A stretch of DNA of 34,981 nt, from NCBI GenBank assembly GCA_040002995.1, contig JBDUDK010000109.1:1-34981 (forward strand). Direction: 5' to 3'. Origin of the DNA: JBDUDK01 sp040002995 (lineage in GTDB: Bacteria; Actinomycetota; Acidimicrobiia; Acidimicrobiales; Ilumatobacteraceae). Of the stretch, positions 8,168 through 15,258 are shown in pieces. The notes below the pieces were generated by a model. That model worked only from the letters and a program-made list of their open reading frames with translations. It was not told the DNA's origin and did not search any database. The stretch's first letter is position 1. Each line of letters begins with the position of its first letter. A program made the position numbers and the translations under genes.

Positions 8168-9136
8168 TTAGGCCGCCCCCGGCCCGACAAAGGCTTGGCG
8201 GTAGGTCATCGGCGTGGTGCCCAGGCGGCGGCGAAACGCCCGGTGCATGGTCTCGGGATTGTGAAAGCCGCTTCGGCGGGCGACCGCGGACACCGAAAAT
8301 TCCGTGGTCTCGAGGAGCCGGCGGGCGAGTTCGATGCGCACGCGCAGAACATGGTCGGCGGGGGTGAGACCCGTCTCGGCCTTGAACGCGCGGGTGAAGT
8401 GCCGTTCGCTCATGCCGACACGACGGGCGAGGGTGGCGACACTGAGGTCGTGGCGCGGGTGTTCGGCAATCCATGCGACCAGCGCGCGAAACGGTTCACG
8501 CTCGGCGGCTTGTGCGGCGAGGTGGGCGCTGTACTGCGACTGGCCGCCTGGCCGGTGCAGGTAGAGCACGAGCCAGCGGGCCACCTCGCGAGCCATGGAG
8601 GCGCCATGGTCGTCGGCCACCAACGCAAGGGCGAGGTCCATACCCGCGGTGACGCCGGCCGACGTCCACACATTGCCGTCTCTGACGTAGATCGGATCCG
8701 GCTCGACGGTGACTGCCGGATAGCGCTCGGCGAGATGGTCGCACGAGGCCCAATGGGTGACGGCGCGCTTGCCGTCGAGCAATCCGACTTCTGCGAGCAG
8801 AAGCGCGCCGGTGCAGACACCGACCACGCGCCGGCTCCTCTGCGCGAGACGCACAACCGCCCGTCCGAGGTGGGCATCGTGACGAGCGTCGCGTACGCCG
8901 AGACCACCCGCGACGATCAGCGTGTCGACGCCGCCGCGTACGTTGTCGATCGCACTCACGCCGAGGACGAGGCCACTCGACGTCGTCACGGTTCCGCTGG
9001 CATCAGCGACGACCTGAACCGAGTAGCCGGGTTCGGCGTCAAGGCGGTTGGCGACGGAGAAGACCTCGATCGGACCGACCACGTCGAGCATCTGTACGCC
9101 GTCGAAGGCCACAACCAGCACGCGTCGCCCTGACAT
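8168..9136 (-). CDS. GlxA-type regulator: DJ-1/PfpI domain plus AraC HTH
   Basis: A 322-residue transcription factor. Residues 1-165 form a DJ-1/PfpI-like amidotransferase-fold sensor (VLVVAFDGVQMLDVVGPIEV; Cys108 in VVGVCTGALLLAE; THWASCDHL). Residues about 215-315 are an AraC-family double helix-turn-helix (DLSVATLARRVGMSERHF, then FHNPETMHRAFRRRLG). GlxA regulators usually bind metabolites or act as redox switches. ATG at 9136 has AGGA seven bases upstream, whereas an in-frame ATG at 9184 would sit inside the shared palindrome. It heads the operon with the FkbM methyltransferase and the efflux transporter. It is divergent from a stand-alone DJ-1 protein with which it shares a near-perfect palindrome, its likely operator. 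Confidence 0.9.
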   Translation of the reverse strand: MSGRRVLVVAFDGVQMLDVVGPIEVFSVANRLDAEPGYSVQVVADASGTVTTSSGLVLGVSAIDNVRGGVDTLIVAGGLGVRDARHDAHLGRAVVRLAQRSRRVVGVCTGALLLAEVGLLDGKRAVTHWASCDHLAERYPAVTVEPDPIYVRDGNVWTSAGVTAGMDLALALVADDHGASMAREVARWLVLYLHRPGGQSQYSAHLAAQAAEREPFRALVAWIAEHPRHDLSVATLARRVGMSERHFTRAFKAETGLTPADHVLRVRIELARRLLETTEFSVSAVARRSGFHNPETMHRAFRRRLGTTPMTYRQAFVGPGAA

Positions 9137-9169
9137 GTCGCGATCCTGGCGCGGCGAGCCGACGGCGTC

Positions 9170-9208
9170 AATGGCGGGAATCATCAGAAACTAATGATTG
9201 CCGCCATT
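9170..9208. promoter_or_regulatory. Long palindrome between divergent starts, probable operator
   Basis: AATGGCGGGAATCATCAG (9170-9187), spacer AAA, then CTAATGATTGCCGCCATT (9191-9208). The arms match at 16 of 18 positions in inverted orientation. It is centred in the 97-bp gap between the GlxA-type regulator (start 9136) and the DJ-1 protein (start 9234), 33 bp and 25 bp from the two starts. The central AATCAT...ATGATT is markedly more AT-rich than its surroundings. Position and symmetry suggest an autoregulatory operator controlling both directions. Confidence 0.75.
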
Positions 9209-9233
9209 CGCTCATGCTGCGAGGATCACCCTC

Positions 9234-9863
9234 ATGCAGATTGCTCTCGCGCTCTACGAACGCTTCACCGCACTCGACATCATCGGCCCGTTCCAGGTGC
9301 TCGTAGGGGTGCCCGGCCACGACGTGTTCTTCGTGGCGGCCGAGGCCGGGCCGGTCATGGACCACACGGGTCGTTGCCCGCTCACGGCGTCACGGACGTT
9401 CGCCGAAGTCGCCGCGCCCGATGTTGTCGTCGTGCCCGGCGGGCCCAACGCCGAGCGGCTCATTCCCGATCACCCGATCATCTCGTGGTTGCAGCGGGTG
9501 CACCCCACCACCACGTGGACCACGTCCGTGTGTACCGGCTCGATCCTTCTCGCCGGGGCCGGCCTCCTCGACGGGATCGACGCCACCACCCATTGGGCCA
9601 CCTACGACGTGCTGTCGAGCCTCGGTGCGCAGCCAACGGCGACACGCGTCGTCGAGCGCGGCAAGATCATCACGGGCGCCGGTGTCTCCGCCGGTATCGA
9701 CATGGCCTTGACGCTGCTCGATCGCCTGCACGGCCCGGTGATCGCCCAGGCGGTACAGCTCGGCATCGAGTACGACCCCCAGCCGCCATTCGACTCCGGT
9801 TCGCCCGCCAAGGCGCCACAGGAGGTCATGGACCTCGTCATGGGTATGCGCGCGTCTAGATAA
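9234..9863 (+). CDS. DJ-1/PfpI protein, isonitrile hydratase-like
   Basis: A 209-residue single-domain DJ-1/PfpI protein (MQIALALYERFTALDIIGPF). The nucleophile elbow is SVCTGSILLAGAG with Cys100-Thr101, and Asp15 lies in the first loop. This Asp/Cys/Thr arrangement resembles Pseudomonas isonitrile hydratase InhA, which hydrates isonitriles to N-substituted formamides; other members are proteases or glyoxalases, so the reaction remains a prediction. The ATG at 9234 has GCGAGGA about nine bases upstream. It is divergent from the GlxA-type regulator, which carries the same fold in its sensor domain, suggesting related ligands. Its 3' end overlaps the opposing CoA-transferase gene by 8 bp. Confidence 0.82.
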   Translation: MQIALALYERFTALDIIGPFQVLVGVPGHDVFFVAAEAGPVMDHTGRCPLTASRTFAEVAAPDVVVVPGGPNAERLIPDHPIISWLQRVHPTTTWTTSVCTGSILLAGAGLLDGIDATTHWATYDVLSSLGAQPTATRVVERGKIITGAGVSAGIDMALTLLDRLHGPVIAQAVQLGIEYDPQPPFDSGSPAKAPQEVMDLVMGMRASR

Positions 9864-11082
9864 CCCCCGCGGCGCGCAGCACCGCTCTTTCAACTTCGCT
9901 CAGGCCCAGCACCGTGCCGAGGATCTCGTCATTGTGCGCGCCCAACTCGGGGCCGACCCATTGGATCGCGCCGGGCGTCGCTGACAGTCGCGGCGCGACG
10001 TTCTGCATCGCGAGCTCGCCGAGTTCAGGGTGGGACACTCGCACGATCGCGTCTCGCGCGGCGAAGTGAGGATCAGCGAGCATCTCCGGCGCGCGATAGA
10101 TCCAGCCATTGGGAACGCTGTGGGCCACGAGGATCTCGCGCAACGTTTGCGCGTCGAGCGTCGCCGTCCACGACGCGATGAGGTCGTCGAGCTCTTTTTG
10201 ATGGTCACCGCGCGCCAGGTGCGTCATGTAGCGGGGATCGGTGGCCAGCTCGGCTCGGCCCATGGCTTCGCACAGCCGGCGAAAAACGGTGTCCTGGTTC
10301 GCGGCGATGAGGATCATGAGACCGTCGGCCGTGGGATAGGCGTTCGACGGCGCGATGTTCGGTAGCACGCCTCCCGTCCGTTCACGGATGTAGCCGGTGG
10401 TGTCGTACTCGGAAATGAGACTCTCCATGACCGCGAGCACTGCTTCGTAGAGTGCGGCATCGACCACCTGGCCGCGGCCGGTGCGCTCGCGGGCATGCAG
10501 GGCCATGAGTCCGCCGATACACGCGAACAGTGCGGCGATGGTGTCTCCGATCGAGATACCGGCGCGTGAAGGCGGGTGGTCGGGCTCGCCCATCACGTAG
10601 CGCAACCCACCCATGGCCTCGCCGATCGAGCCATAGCCCGGTTGACTCGAGTAGGGACCGTCCTGGCCGAAGCCGGTGACCCTGATCATCACGAGTCGGG
10701 GGTTGACGGAGGCGAGGTCGTCGTAGCCCAGTCCCCATCGCTCGAGCGTGCCCGGACGCATGTTCTCGATGAGGACATCGGCGGTGGCGGCGAGCTCACG
10801 TAGGAGTCGTTGGCCCTCGGGCTTGTGCAGATCGAGCGTGATCGACTTCTTGTTGCGGGCGACGATCGGCCACCACAGGCTCAGCCCGCCCGACTTCTCC
10901 CGGCCCCAGTTCCGCATCGGGTCACCCTCGCCGGGCGGTTCGACCTTGATGACCTCGGCGCCGAAGTCGGCCAGCAACTGGCCGCAGAAGGGACCGGCGA
11001 CGAGCTGGCCTACCTCGATAACGCGTATGTCGTCGAGCGCGCCACCGGCCAGACGAGCGGCGACATCATGAAGCGTTGCCAT
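9856..11082 (-). CDS. CaiB/BaiF family (class III) CoA-transferase
   Basis: A 408-residue enzyme moving CoA between carboxylic acids in the cytosol. Signatures: RVIEVGQLVAGPFCGQLLADFGAEVIKVEPP, written here as two adjoining parts (RVIEVGQLVAGPFC and GAEVIKVEPPGEGDPMRNWG), then NKKSITLDLHKPEG, VLIENMRPGTLERWGLGYD, GFGQDGPYSSQPGYGSIGEA. Asp180 in GISIGDTIAALFA is the expected covalent catalytic residue. ATG at 11082 gives the normal family length. It is divergent, 38 bp apart, from an HMG-CoA-lyase-family gene. This pairing recalls the human SUGCT-type enzyme that makes HMG-CoA or glutaryl-CoA using succinyl-CoA, so a CoA-activation-then-cleavage route for a branched dicarboxylic acid is plausible (inference). 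Confidence 0.88.
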   Translation of the reverse strand: MATLHDVAARLAGGALDDIRVIEVGQLVAGPFCGQLLADFGAEVIKVEPPGEGDPMRNWGREKSGGLSLWWPIVARNKKSITLDLHKPEGQRLLRELAATADVLIENMRPGTLERWGLGYDDLASVNPRLVMIRVTGFGQDGPYSSQPGYGSIGEAMGGLRYVMGEPDHPPSRAGISIGDTIAALFACIGGLMALHARERTGRGQVVDAALYEAVLAVMESLISEYDTTGYIRERTGGVLPNIAPSNAYPTADGLMILIAANQDTVFRRLCEAMGRAELATDPRYMTHLARGDHQKELDDLIASWTATLDAQTLREILVAHSVPNGWIYRAPEMLADPHFAARDAIVRVSHPELGELAMQNVAPRLSATPGAIQWVGPELGAHNDEILGTVLGLSEVERAVLRAAGVI

Positions 11083-11090
11083 CGTGGCGG

Positions 11091-11096
11091 ACTGTA
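11091..11096 (-). promoter_or_regulatory. Candidate -10 box of the CoA-transferase gene
   Basis: On the minus strand TACAGT is followed by eight bases and then the ATG at 11082. No Shine-Dalgarno-like sequence lies between, which suggests a leaderless or nearly leaderless message. It is assigned by pattern and spacing only. Confidence 0.35.
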
Positions 11097-11120
11097 CGGC
11101 CTGGCCCGGCGGATGGCATC

Positions 11121-12032
11121 GTGTCGGACGTGACCGAGGTCGAACTAGTGGAGGTGTCGGCACGCGACGGGCTGCAGAACGACCCAGTAGCGGTGAGTAC
11201 CGCCCACAAGGTCGAGCTCATCGAGCGTGCAGTCGCAGCTGGGTTCCGTCGTGTTGAGGTGGCGAGCTTCGTGAGTCCGAAGCGGGTGCCTCAAATGGCC
11301 GATGCCGAAGCGGTCATGGCCGCGTTGCCGCGCATCGACGCTGTGGTCTGGTCGACGCTTGCGCTCAACACCAAAGGGGTCGAGCGGGCCATCGCCGCCG
11401 GCGCCGACGAGATCAACTTCGTGGTCACCTGCTCGGAGACGTTCAATCAACGCAATCAGGGCTGCTCGATCGCGGAGTCCCTCGCGATGCTCGCCGAGAT
11501 GGCTCCGCTTGTGCGCTCGGCGGGCAAGCGCCTGACAGTGGTGATGAGTACCTCGTTCGGGTGTCCGTTCGAGGGCGAGGTCCCCGTCGCTCGTGTCGTC
11601 GAAGTCGCGCTGGGTGCGCTGGAGGCTCGGCCCGACGAGCTGAGCCTTGCCGACACTATCGGCGTGGCGGTACCGAGTGACGTGATTGAACGGGTAGGCG
11701 CGGTCCGGGCGATCTCTACGGAGATCGCACTTCGATGCCACTTCCACAACACTCGCAACACGGCGATCGCGAACATCGTCGCCGCGCTCGACGTCGGTGT
11801 GAGTTCGTTCGACGCGAGCTTGGCCGGTGTTGGTGGCTGTCCGTTCGCGCCCGCGGCCACTGGCAACGTCGCGACCGAGGACGTGGCCTACCTGCTGGCT
11901 CGAATGGGCTACGAGACGGGTCTCGACCTCGGTGCGTTGCTCGAGGCGGCGCGGTGGCTGTCCGACGACGTGCTTGGCCGGCCGCCGGAGAGCGCGTTGG
12001 CCAAGGCGGGACCGTTCCCGCGTCCGGCTTAG
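11121..12032 (+). CDS. Hydroxymethylglutaryl-CoA lyase family protein
   Basis: A 303-residue TIM-barrel lyase. It has the DRE-TIM signature VEVSARDGLQND (Arg15, Asp16), EVASFVSPKRVPQMAD, CSETFNQRNQGCSI, metal-binding HFHNTRNTA and the active-site loop GVGGCPFAPAATGN with the catalytic Cys. HMG-CoA lyases split HMG-CoA into acetyl-CoA and acetoacetate at the end of leucine catabolism; relatives cut 3-hydroxy-3-isohexenylglutaryl-CoA. The rest of a leucine operon is absent here, so the natural substrate is open; the divergent CoA-transferase is the likely partner. GTG at 11121 was chosen by homology and a nearby GGCGGA. The stop overlaps the opposing membrane-protein gene. Confidence 0.88.
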   Translation: MSDVTEVELVEVSARDGLQNDPVAVSTAHKVELIERAVAAGFRRVEVASFVSPKRVPQMADAEAVMAALPRIDAVVWSTLALNTKGVERAIAAGADEINFVVTCSETFNQRNQGCSIAESLAMLAEMAPLVRSAGKRLTVVMSTSFGCPFEGEVPVARVVEVALGALEARPDELSLADTIGVAVPSDVIERVGAVRAISTEIALRCHFHNTRNTAIANIVAALDVGVSSFDASLAGVGGCPFAPAATGNVATEDVAYLLARMGYETGLDLGALLEAARWLSDDVLGRPPESALAKAGPFPRPA

Positions 12033-12409
12033 ACGACCGATACCGGCTCGAGCTGACTGGCGGCCAACGCCGTTGACGACGCCCCCGCCGCGCTGGCCAT
12101 GATGATCCATCGCCTCAAGCGAGGGAGGTGGGGGAAGGCCGCGAGCGTGGCGAGGGCGTCGACGGCATCGGATACGGCGCCGAGCACCAGCCAGCTGTTG
12201 TCATCGTGACCGAGTTCTGTGGAGCGGAGTAAGCCCAGCCCGAGCGCGACGTCGCGGATCCCGAGTGCACGCGTGAGCACGCTCACGGCGGGGGAGCGAC
12301 CGCTCGCGCCGATCCAGAGGCGAGCGAGGAGGCGCGGCGTGACCAGCATCGCGAGGCCGAACCCCATGCGACTGAACGCGAGAGTTCGGGCGACCACGCG
12401 GCGATCCAC
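12029..12409 (-). CDS. Small hypothetical membrane protein
   Basis: A 126-residue protein not confidently assigned. Hydrophobic segments occur near residues 10-33 (SRMGFGLAMLVTPRLLARLW), 45-62 (TRALGIRDVALGLGLL), 74-92 (LVLGAVSDAVDALATLAAF) and 98-120. The ALGIRDVALGLG motif is typical of small actinobacterial four-helix membrane proteins (DUF4267-like), function unknown. GTG start at 12409 without a clear ribosome binding site. It overlaps the lyase gene by 4 bp at its 3' end and lies 43 bp after the repeat protein gene. Confidence 0.6.
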   Translation of the reverse strand: MDRRVVARTLAFSRMGFGLAMLVTPRLLARLWIGASGRSPAVSVLTRALGIRDVALGLGLLRSTELGHDDNSWLVLGAVSDAVDALATLAAFPHLPRLRRWIIMASAAGASSTALAASQLEPVSVV

Positions 12410-12452
12410 TGGCGGTGGAGCGTAGGTGGTCTGAGAAAGCGTCTGCGATCGA

Positions 12453-13142
12453 TCAGGCTTCGACGGCCTCGCGTGCCTCGCTCACCTTTGCATGCGCCGC
12501 TTCGGCGAGTTGGCGCGCGTGCTCAGCGGTGGCGTGCTGCGCCTGCTGGAGCGCAGCCTTTCCCTTGCGGCCGAGCTCCTGGGCCGACTCGGCACCGCTC
12601 TTCAGCACGGGCGTCGCCTGCTTGCGCGCGCGCTTCCCGAACTTCCTGCCCGCGACGGCGACCTCATGGCTGAGCTCGCGCGCTGACTCGGCGCCACTTT
12701 TCAGCACGGGCGTCGCCTGCTTGCGCGCCTGCTTTCCGAACTTTTTGCCGGCGACGGCGACCTCGTGGGTGAGGTCCTTCGCGGACTCGACGCCGCTGCG
12801 CACGGCCGGCTCGGCTGACTTCACGGCCGATGCCACCGCACCGCCCACTTCGGCGAAGGGGCGCGAGTGCTTGGCGCGCCTCCCCAGCTTCGGGCGCTTC
12901 CCGCGCTTGCGCAGCTTCGCCGCTTGCTTGCTCGCTGCCGCGGCTTCACGCTTCGCGTGCTTGAGCTGAACCTGTGCCGTGGCGGCACGTGTCTCGGCGT
13001 CGAGCCGGGCGGCGCGTTCGAGATCTCGGTCGGCCGCGACCGCGGCCGTCGTCGCCTCCGACCGCGCCAACTTCTCCTTCTTACTGCGGAAGTTCACCAA
13101 GCCGAGCGTCCCTATCGACATCGTCTTGCGGATCATTCCCAT
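12453..13142 (-). CDS. Lys/Ala-rich helical protein with 33-residue tandem repeats
   Basis: A 229-residue, very basic, low-complexity protein. Residues 20-75 form a probable coiled coil rich in Ala, Glu and Arg. Residues 75-95 are a Lys/Arg patch (LRKRGKRPKLGRRAKHSR). Residues 116-181 hold two near-identical 33-residue units (each containing HEVAVAG(K/R)KFGK and RKQATPVLK) and the start of a third. Residues 190-229 are again helical. No signal peptide or membrane segment is seen. The composition resembles histone-H1-like or apolipoprotein-like helical repeats, so nucleic-acid or membrane-surface binding is possible, but no family is recognised. The start is well supported by GGAAGGA about eight bases before ATG 13142. 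Confidence 0.65.
   Translation of the reverse strand: MGMIRKTMSIGTLGLVNFRSKKEKLARSEATTAAVAADRDLERAARLDAETRAATAQVQLKHAKREAAAASKQAAKLRKRGKRPKLGRRAKHSRPFAEVGGAVASAVKSAEPAVRSGVESAKDLTHEVAVAGKKFGKQARKQATPVLKSGAESARELSHEVAVAGRKFGKRARKQATPVLKSGAESAQELGRKGKAALQQAQHATAEHARQLAEAAHAKVSEAREAVEA
12600..12797 (-). repeat. Two 99-bp tandem repeats inside a coding region
   Basis: Positions 12797-12699 and 12698-12600 (read on the minus strand) encode residues 116-148 and 149-181 of the Lys/Ala-rich protein. They are highly similar in DNA as well as protein, for example the shared stretch TTCAGCACGGGCGTCGCC on the plus strand, so the duplication is recent. A partial third unit continues after 12600. Copy number may vary between strains. 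Confidence 0.8.
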
Positions 13143-13219
13143 GAAACGGTTCCTTCCGTTGTGCGGGCGTCACGTCCCGATACCCGCTAGCAGCCGCGAT
13201 CATGCCAAAAATGAGAACC

Positions 13220-13241
13220 GCCGCCGGCAAAAGCCGACGGC
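13220..13241 (-). terminator. Probable intrinsic terminator of the cold-shock gene
   Basis: On the minus strand GCCGTCGGC, loop TTTT, GCCGGCGGC forms a 9-bp stem with one G-T wobble. It is followed after GGTTCTCA by TTTTT. It lies 23 bases beyond the stop of the cold-shock gene at 13264. The remainder of the 121-bp gap contains the ribosome binding site of the next gene. Confidence 0.65.
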
Positions 13242-13263
13242 TGGTCCCTAGAGGTCTGTTATT

Positions 13264-13464
13264 TCAGACGACGCGAACGTTCTGCGCCTCTTCTCCCTTG
13301 CGCCCAGGGGCGACGTCGAACTCGACGCGCTGGCCTTCGGCGAGCGACTTATAACCAGAACCCTGAATGTTGCTGTAATGGACGAACACATCGTCGCCCT
13401 GCTCGCGGGAAATAAAGCCAAAGCCTTTTTCGGCGTTGAAGAACTTCACGGTGCCACTTGCCAA
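13264..13464 (-). CDS. cspA: Cold-shock protein (CspA family)
   Basis: A 66-residue OB-fold protein binding single-stranded nucleic acids: GTVKFFNAEKGFGFIS (RNP1 KGFGFI), DDVFVHYSNI (RNP2 VFVHY) and GQRVEFDVAPGRKGEEA. These proteins act as RNA chaperones, melting mRNA structure in the cold or during growth. The start is a TTG at 13464, preceded by AGAAGAGA; an ATG 17 bases upstream is out of frame. The gene lies 68 bp after the GNAT gene, a gap long enough for its own promoter, and ends in a probable intrinsic terminator. Confidence 0.95.
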   Translation of the reverse strand: MASGTVKFFNAEKGFGFISREQGDDVFVHYSNIQGSGYKSLAEGQRVEFDVAPGRKGEEAQNVRVV

Positions 13465-13532
13465 GGTAATTCTCTTCTCATGAATTGGCTGATCCGTATG
13501 ACCAGCCCCCCCACCTTATCGGGCCATCAGCT

Positions 13533-14042
13533 TCAGCGGGCATTCCGTGAGGGTTTCGTGCCCGGGGCTAAATCGCGGACAAAGAGCAGCTCGCGGTCAC
13601 TATCGAGCCCGTCTCGAACGAAACCGTTGTGTTCGAGCACGCGGATAGATGCGGCGTTGCTGCGTCCGGTCTGCGCGGTGAGGGTGTGCAACCCGGCCGT
13701 CGCCGCCCGCTCGATCAGTGCGGAAACGGCCCCCGTTGCCAGCCCCCGGCGGCGATATTTCTGACAGATCGAGTAGCCGATCTCGGCTTTTCCTTCCCGC
13801 GGTGGCCCGATGAAGCCGGCGCTACCCACGAGCGTGTCTTCGAGGCATACGTAGTACACCGTCCATCCTGAGACCGAGGGCTCGACAAGGTGTGCGTCGC
13901 GAAAGTGGGTGACCGCGCCGGCATCGTGCTCGCCGCCCGCCGGGGGCCATTCGTCGATCGTCGTCACCTCGAGGAGGGCGGCCAGCGTGACGTGATCTCC
14001 CGCGAGCTCGGCATCGAAGATCGCGATCGTGCCGGGTACCAA
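13533..14042 (-). CDS. GNAT-family N-acetyltransferase (RimJ/RimL-like)
   Basis: A 169-residue acetyltransferase with VYYVCLEDTLVGSAGFIGPP, the acetyl-CoA loop EIGYSICQKYRRRGLATGAV (R-R-G-L-A) and ASIRVLEHNGFVRDG. The pattern resembles GNATs that acetylate protein N termini, antibiotics or small amines; the acceptor is unknown. TTG at 14042 is proposed as start: it lies eight bases past the stop of the DUF3500 gene with GGTGAG just upstream, and no ATG or GTG is in frame near the expected N terminus. It is the last gene of the SnoaL/cupin/aldolase/DUF3500 operon, so its acceptor could be an intermediate of that pathway (inference). Confidence 0.8.
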   Translation of the reverse strand: MVPGTIAIFDAELAGDHVTLAALLEVTTIDEWPPAGGEHDAGAVTHFRDAHLVEPSVSGWTVYYVCLEDTLVGSAGFIGPPREGKAEIGYSICQKYRRRGLATGAVSALIERAATAGLHTLTAQTGRSNAASIRVLEHNGFVRDGLDSDRELLFVRDLAPGTKPSRNAR

Positions 14043-14049
14043 CCTGAGC

Positions 14050-15258
14050 TCACCGATGATGCTCGGCCTGCTCGTAGTGCTGACGTAGGAGGTCGATCCC
14101 GTAGTCGTTGCCGTTCGGGGTGCGCACGACGGTATGGACGTGGTGGCGGTTCGGCTCGTCGTTGTCGAACACAACCCCCGGCTCGTGGTCGAACTCGATC
14201 AGGATCACCGGGCTCTGCACCTTGTAATAGAAGGGGTTCACGTCACCGGTGTCACCCATCCAGCAGAAGTGCGTCTCGTCGAAGTGCTTGTCCACCTCGC
14301 TCATCGTTATTTCGGCATGCCCGTCGCGGATTCGTCCGACGTAGGTCTCGAGGATGCGGCGGAGCAGGCGCCTCTGGCCGTCGGTCATGGCGTCGGCGCG
14401 GAGCCCCTCGTAGTCGAGACGCCGATTGTCCTGGAACGCACACGCCCTCATCTGGCCGTCGATCGGCACCGACCGGTCGGGCGGAAGCTCGGTGCTCATG
14501 ATCGACGGATACAGGATCGCTTGGCGCGCTTGGTCCTCCGACAACGAGCGCACCATCTCGAGCCCGTCGCGCTCCTCGTCCTCGAAGATCGTGAGCCCTT
14601 CGTAGCGTCCGGTGAGAGCGCGGCACGGCTCGGCCCCGAGGAAAGCCGGGGTCATCACCATCTGATCGCCGAGCACGAAACAGTGGAGATTGAGATGGTG
14701 GCCATCGATCTGCCATCCCCACGGCTCGTCTTCCGACGGCGTGCCGAAGATGCTCAGGAAGTAGAGCCACTCGCCGTATTCGTCGAGGCTGCCGGTGATC
14801 TCCGCGAGTACCTCGTTGAAGCGCATGACACCGCGGACGTTGTCGAAACCGCGTGCGCTCAGGCTGGCGCGCAGTAGATCGAGCGCGGCTTGACGGGGGC
14901 GCTCGGCGAGGTCGTCGAGCAGGAGCCCGTGACGCATCAGATAGATGTGAACGTTGCACCAATTCCGAAACTCGTCGGCGTCGATCGGGAAGGAGGCGGC
15001 CTTGCGCTGCGTCGAGTCGAGCGCGGCCAGGAAGGCGTTGGCTGTGTCCACCAACGCCCGTGTCGAGACGTTGGTCTTCGAGAGAGGGAACAACCCCGTT
15101 CGAACGACTCCGTCAGTGGTGATGCCGACGAACGGTTCGGCCAGCACCCGCTTTGCTTGGTCGATGACATCGGTGAGCAGCGACGGCAGGGCCGGCGGCA
15201 GGTGGCGCGCGGAGAGCGGAGGCATTCGGCGCAGTCCGATCGAGTCGTGACTAGTCAT
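14050..15258 (-). CDS. DUF3500 family protein
   Basis: A 402-residue protein matching DUF3500 along its length. It has WGWQIDGHHLNLHCF, MTPAFLGAEPC, an acidic mid-region (RSLSEDQARQAIL) and the C-terminal signature SPVILIEFDHEPGVVFDN, then HHVHTVVRTPNGNDYG. The conserved His and Asp residues (GHHLNLH, HFCW, EFDHE, RHHVH) look like metal-binding or catalytic groups, but no reaction is established for the family. No signal peptide is apparent, so it is probably cytosolic. The ATG at 15258 overlaps the aldolase stop as ATGA, implying translational coupling. It sits among a cupin, an aldolase and a SnoaL-like protein, which suggests an enzymatic role in breakdown of one compound. Confidence 0.82.
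   Translation of the reverse strand: MTSHDSIGLRRMPPLSARHLPPALPSLLTDVIDQAKRVLAEPFVGITTDGVVRTGLFPLSKTNVSTRALVDTANAFLAALDSTQRKAASFPIDADEFRNWCNVHIYLMRHGLLLDDLAERPRQAALDLLRASLSARGFDNVRGVMRFNEVLAEITGSLDEYGEWLYFLSIFGTPSEDEPWGWQIDGHHLNLHCFVLGDQMVMTPAFLGAEPCRALTGRYEGLTIFEDEERDGLEMVRSLSEDQARQAILYPSIMSTELPPDRSVPIDGQMRACAFQDNRRLDYEGLRADAMTDGQRRLLRRILETYVGRIRDGHAEITMSEVDKHFDETHFCWMGDTGDVNPFYYKVQSPVILIEFDHEPGVVFDNDEPNRHHVHTVVRTPNGNDYGIDLLRQHYEQAEHHR

Noticed and set aside
6795..9133. Long frames of 560-600 codons overlapping the FkbM and GlxA genes
   Set aside because: Translations are dominated by Arg, Pro, Gly and Asp without any motif; the opposite frames carry clear methyltransferase and AraC signatures.
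12600..12797. Tandem 99-bp repeats considered as a CRISPR or VNTR locus
   Set aside because: There are no spacers; the repeats are contiguous and in frame inside a protein gene.
13465..13532. Possible long structured leader of the cold-shock gene
   Set aside because: Only 68 bp is available before the GNAT gene stop, and no convincing stem or cold-box could be identified by eye.
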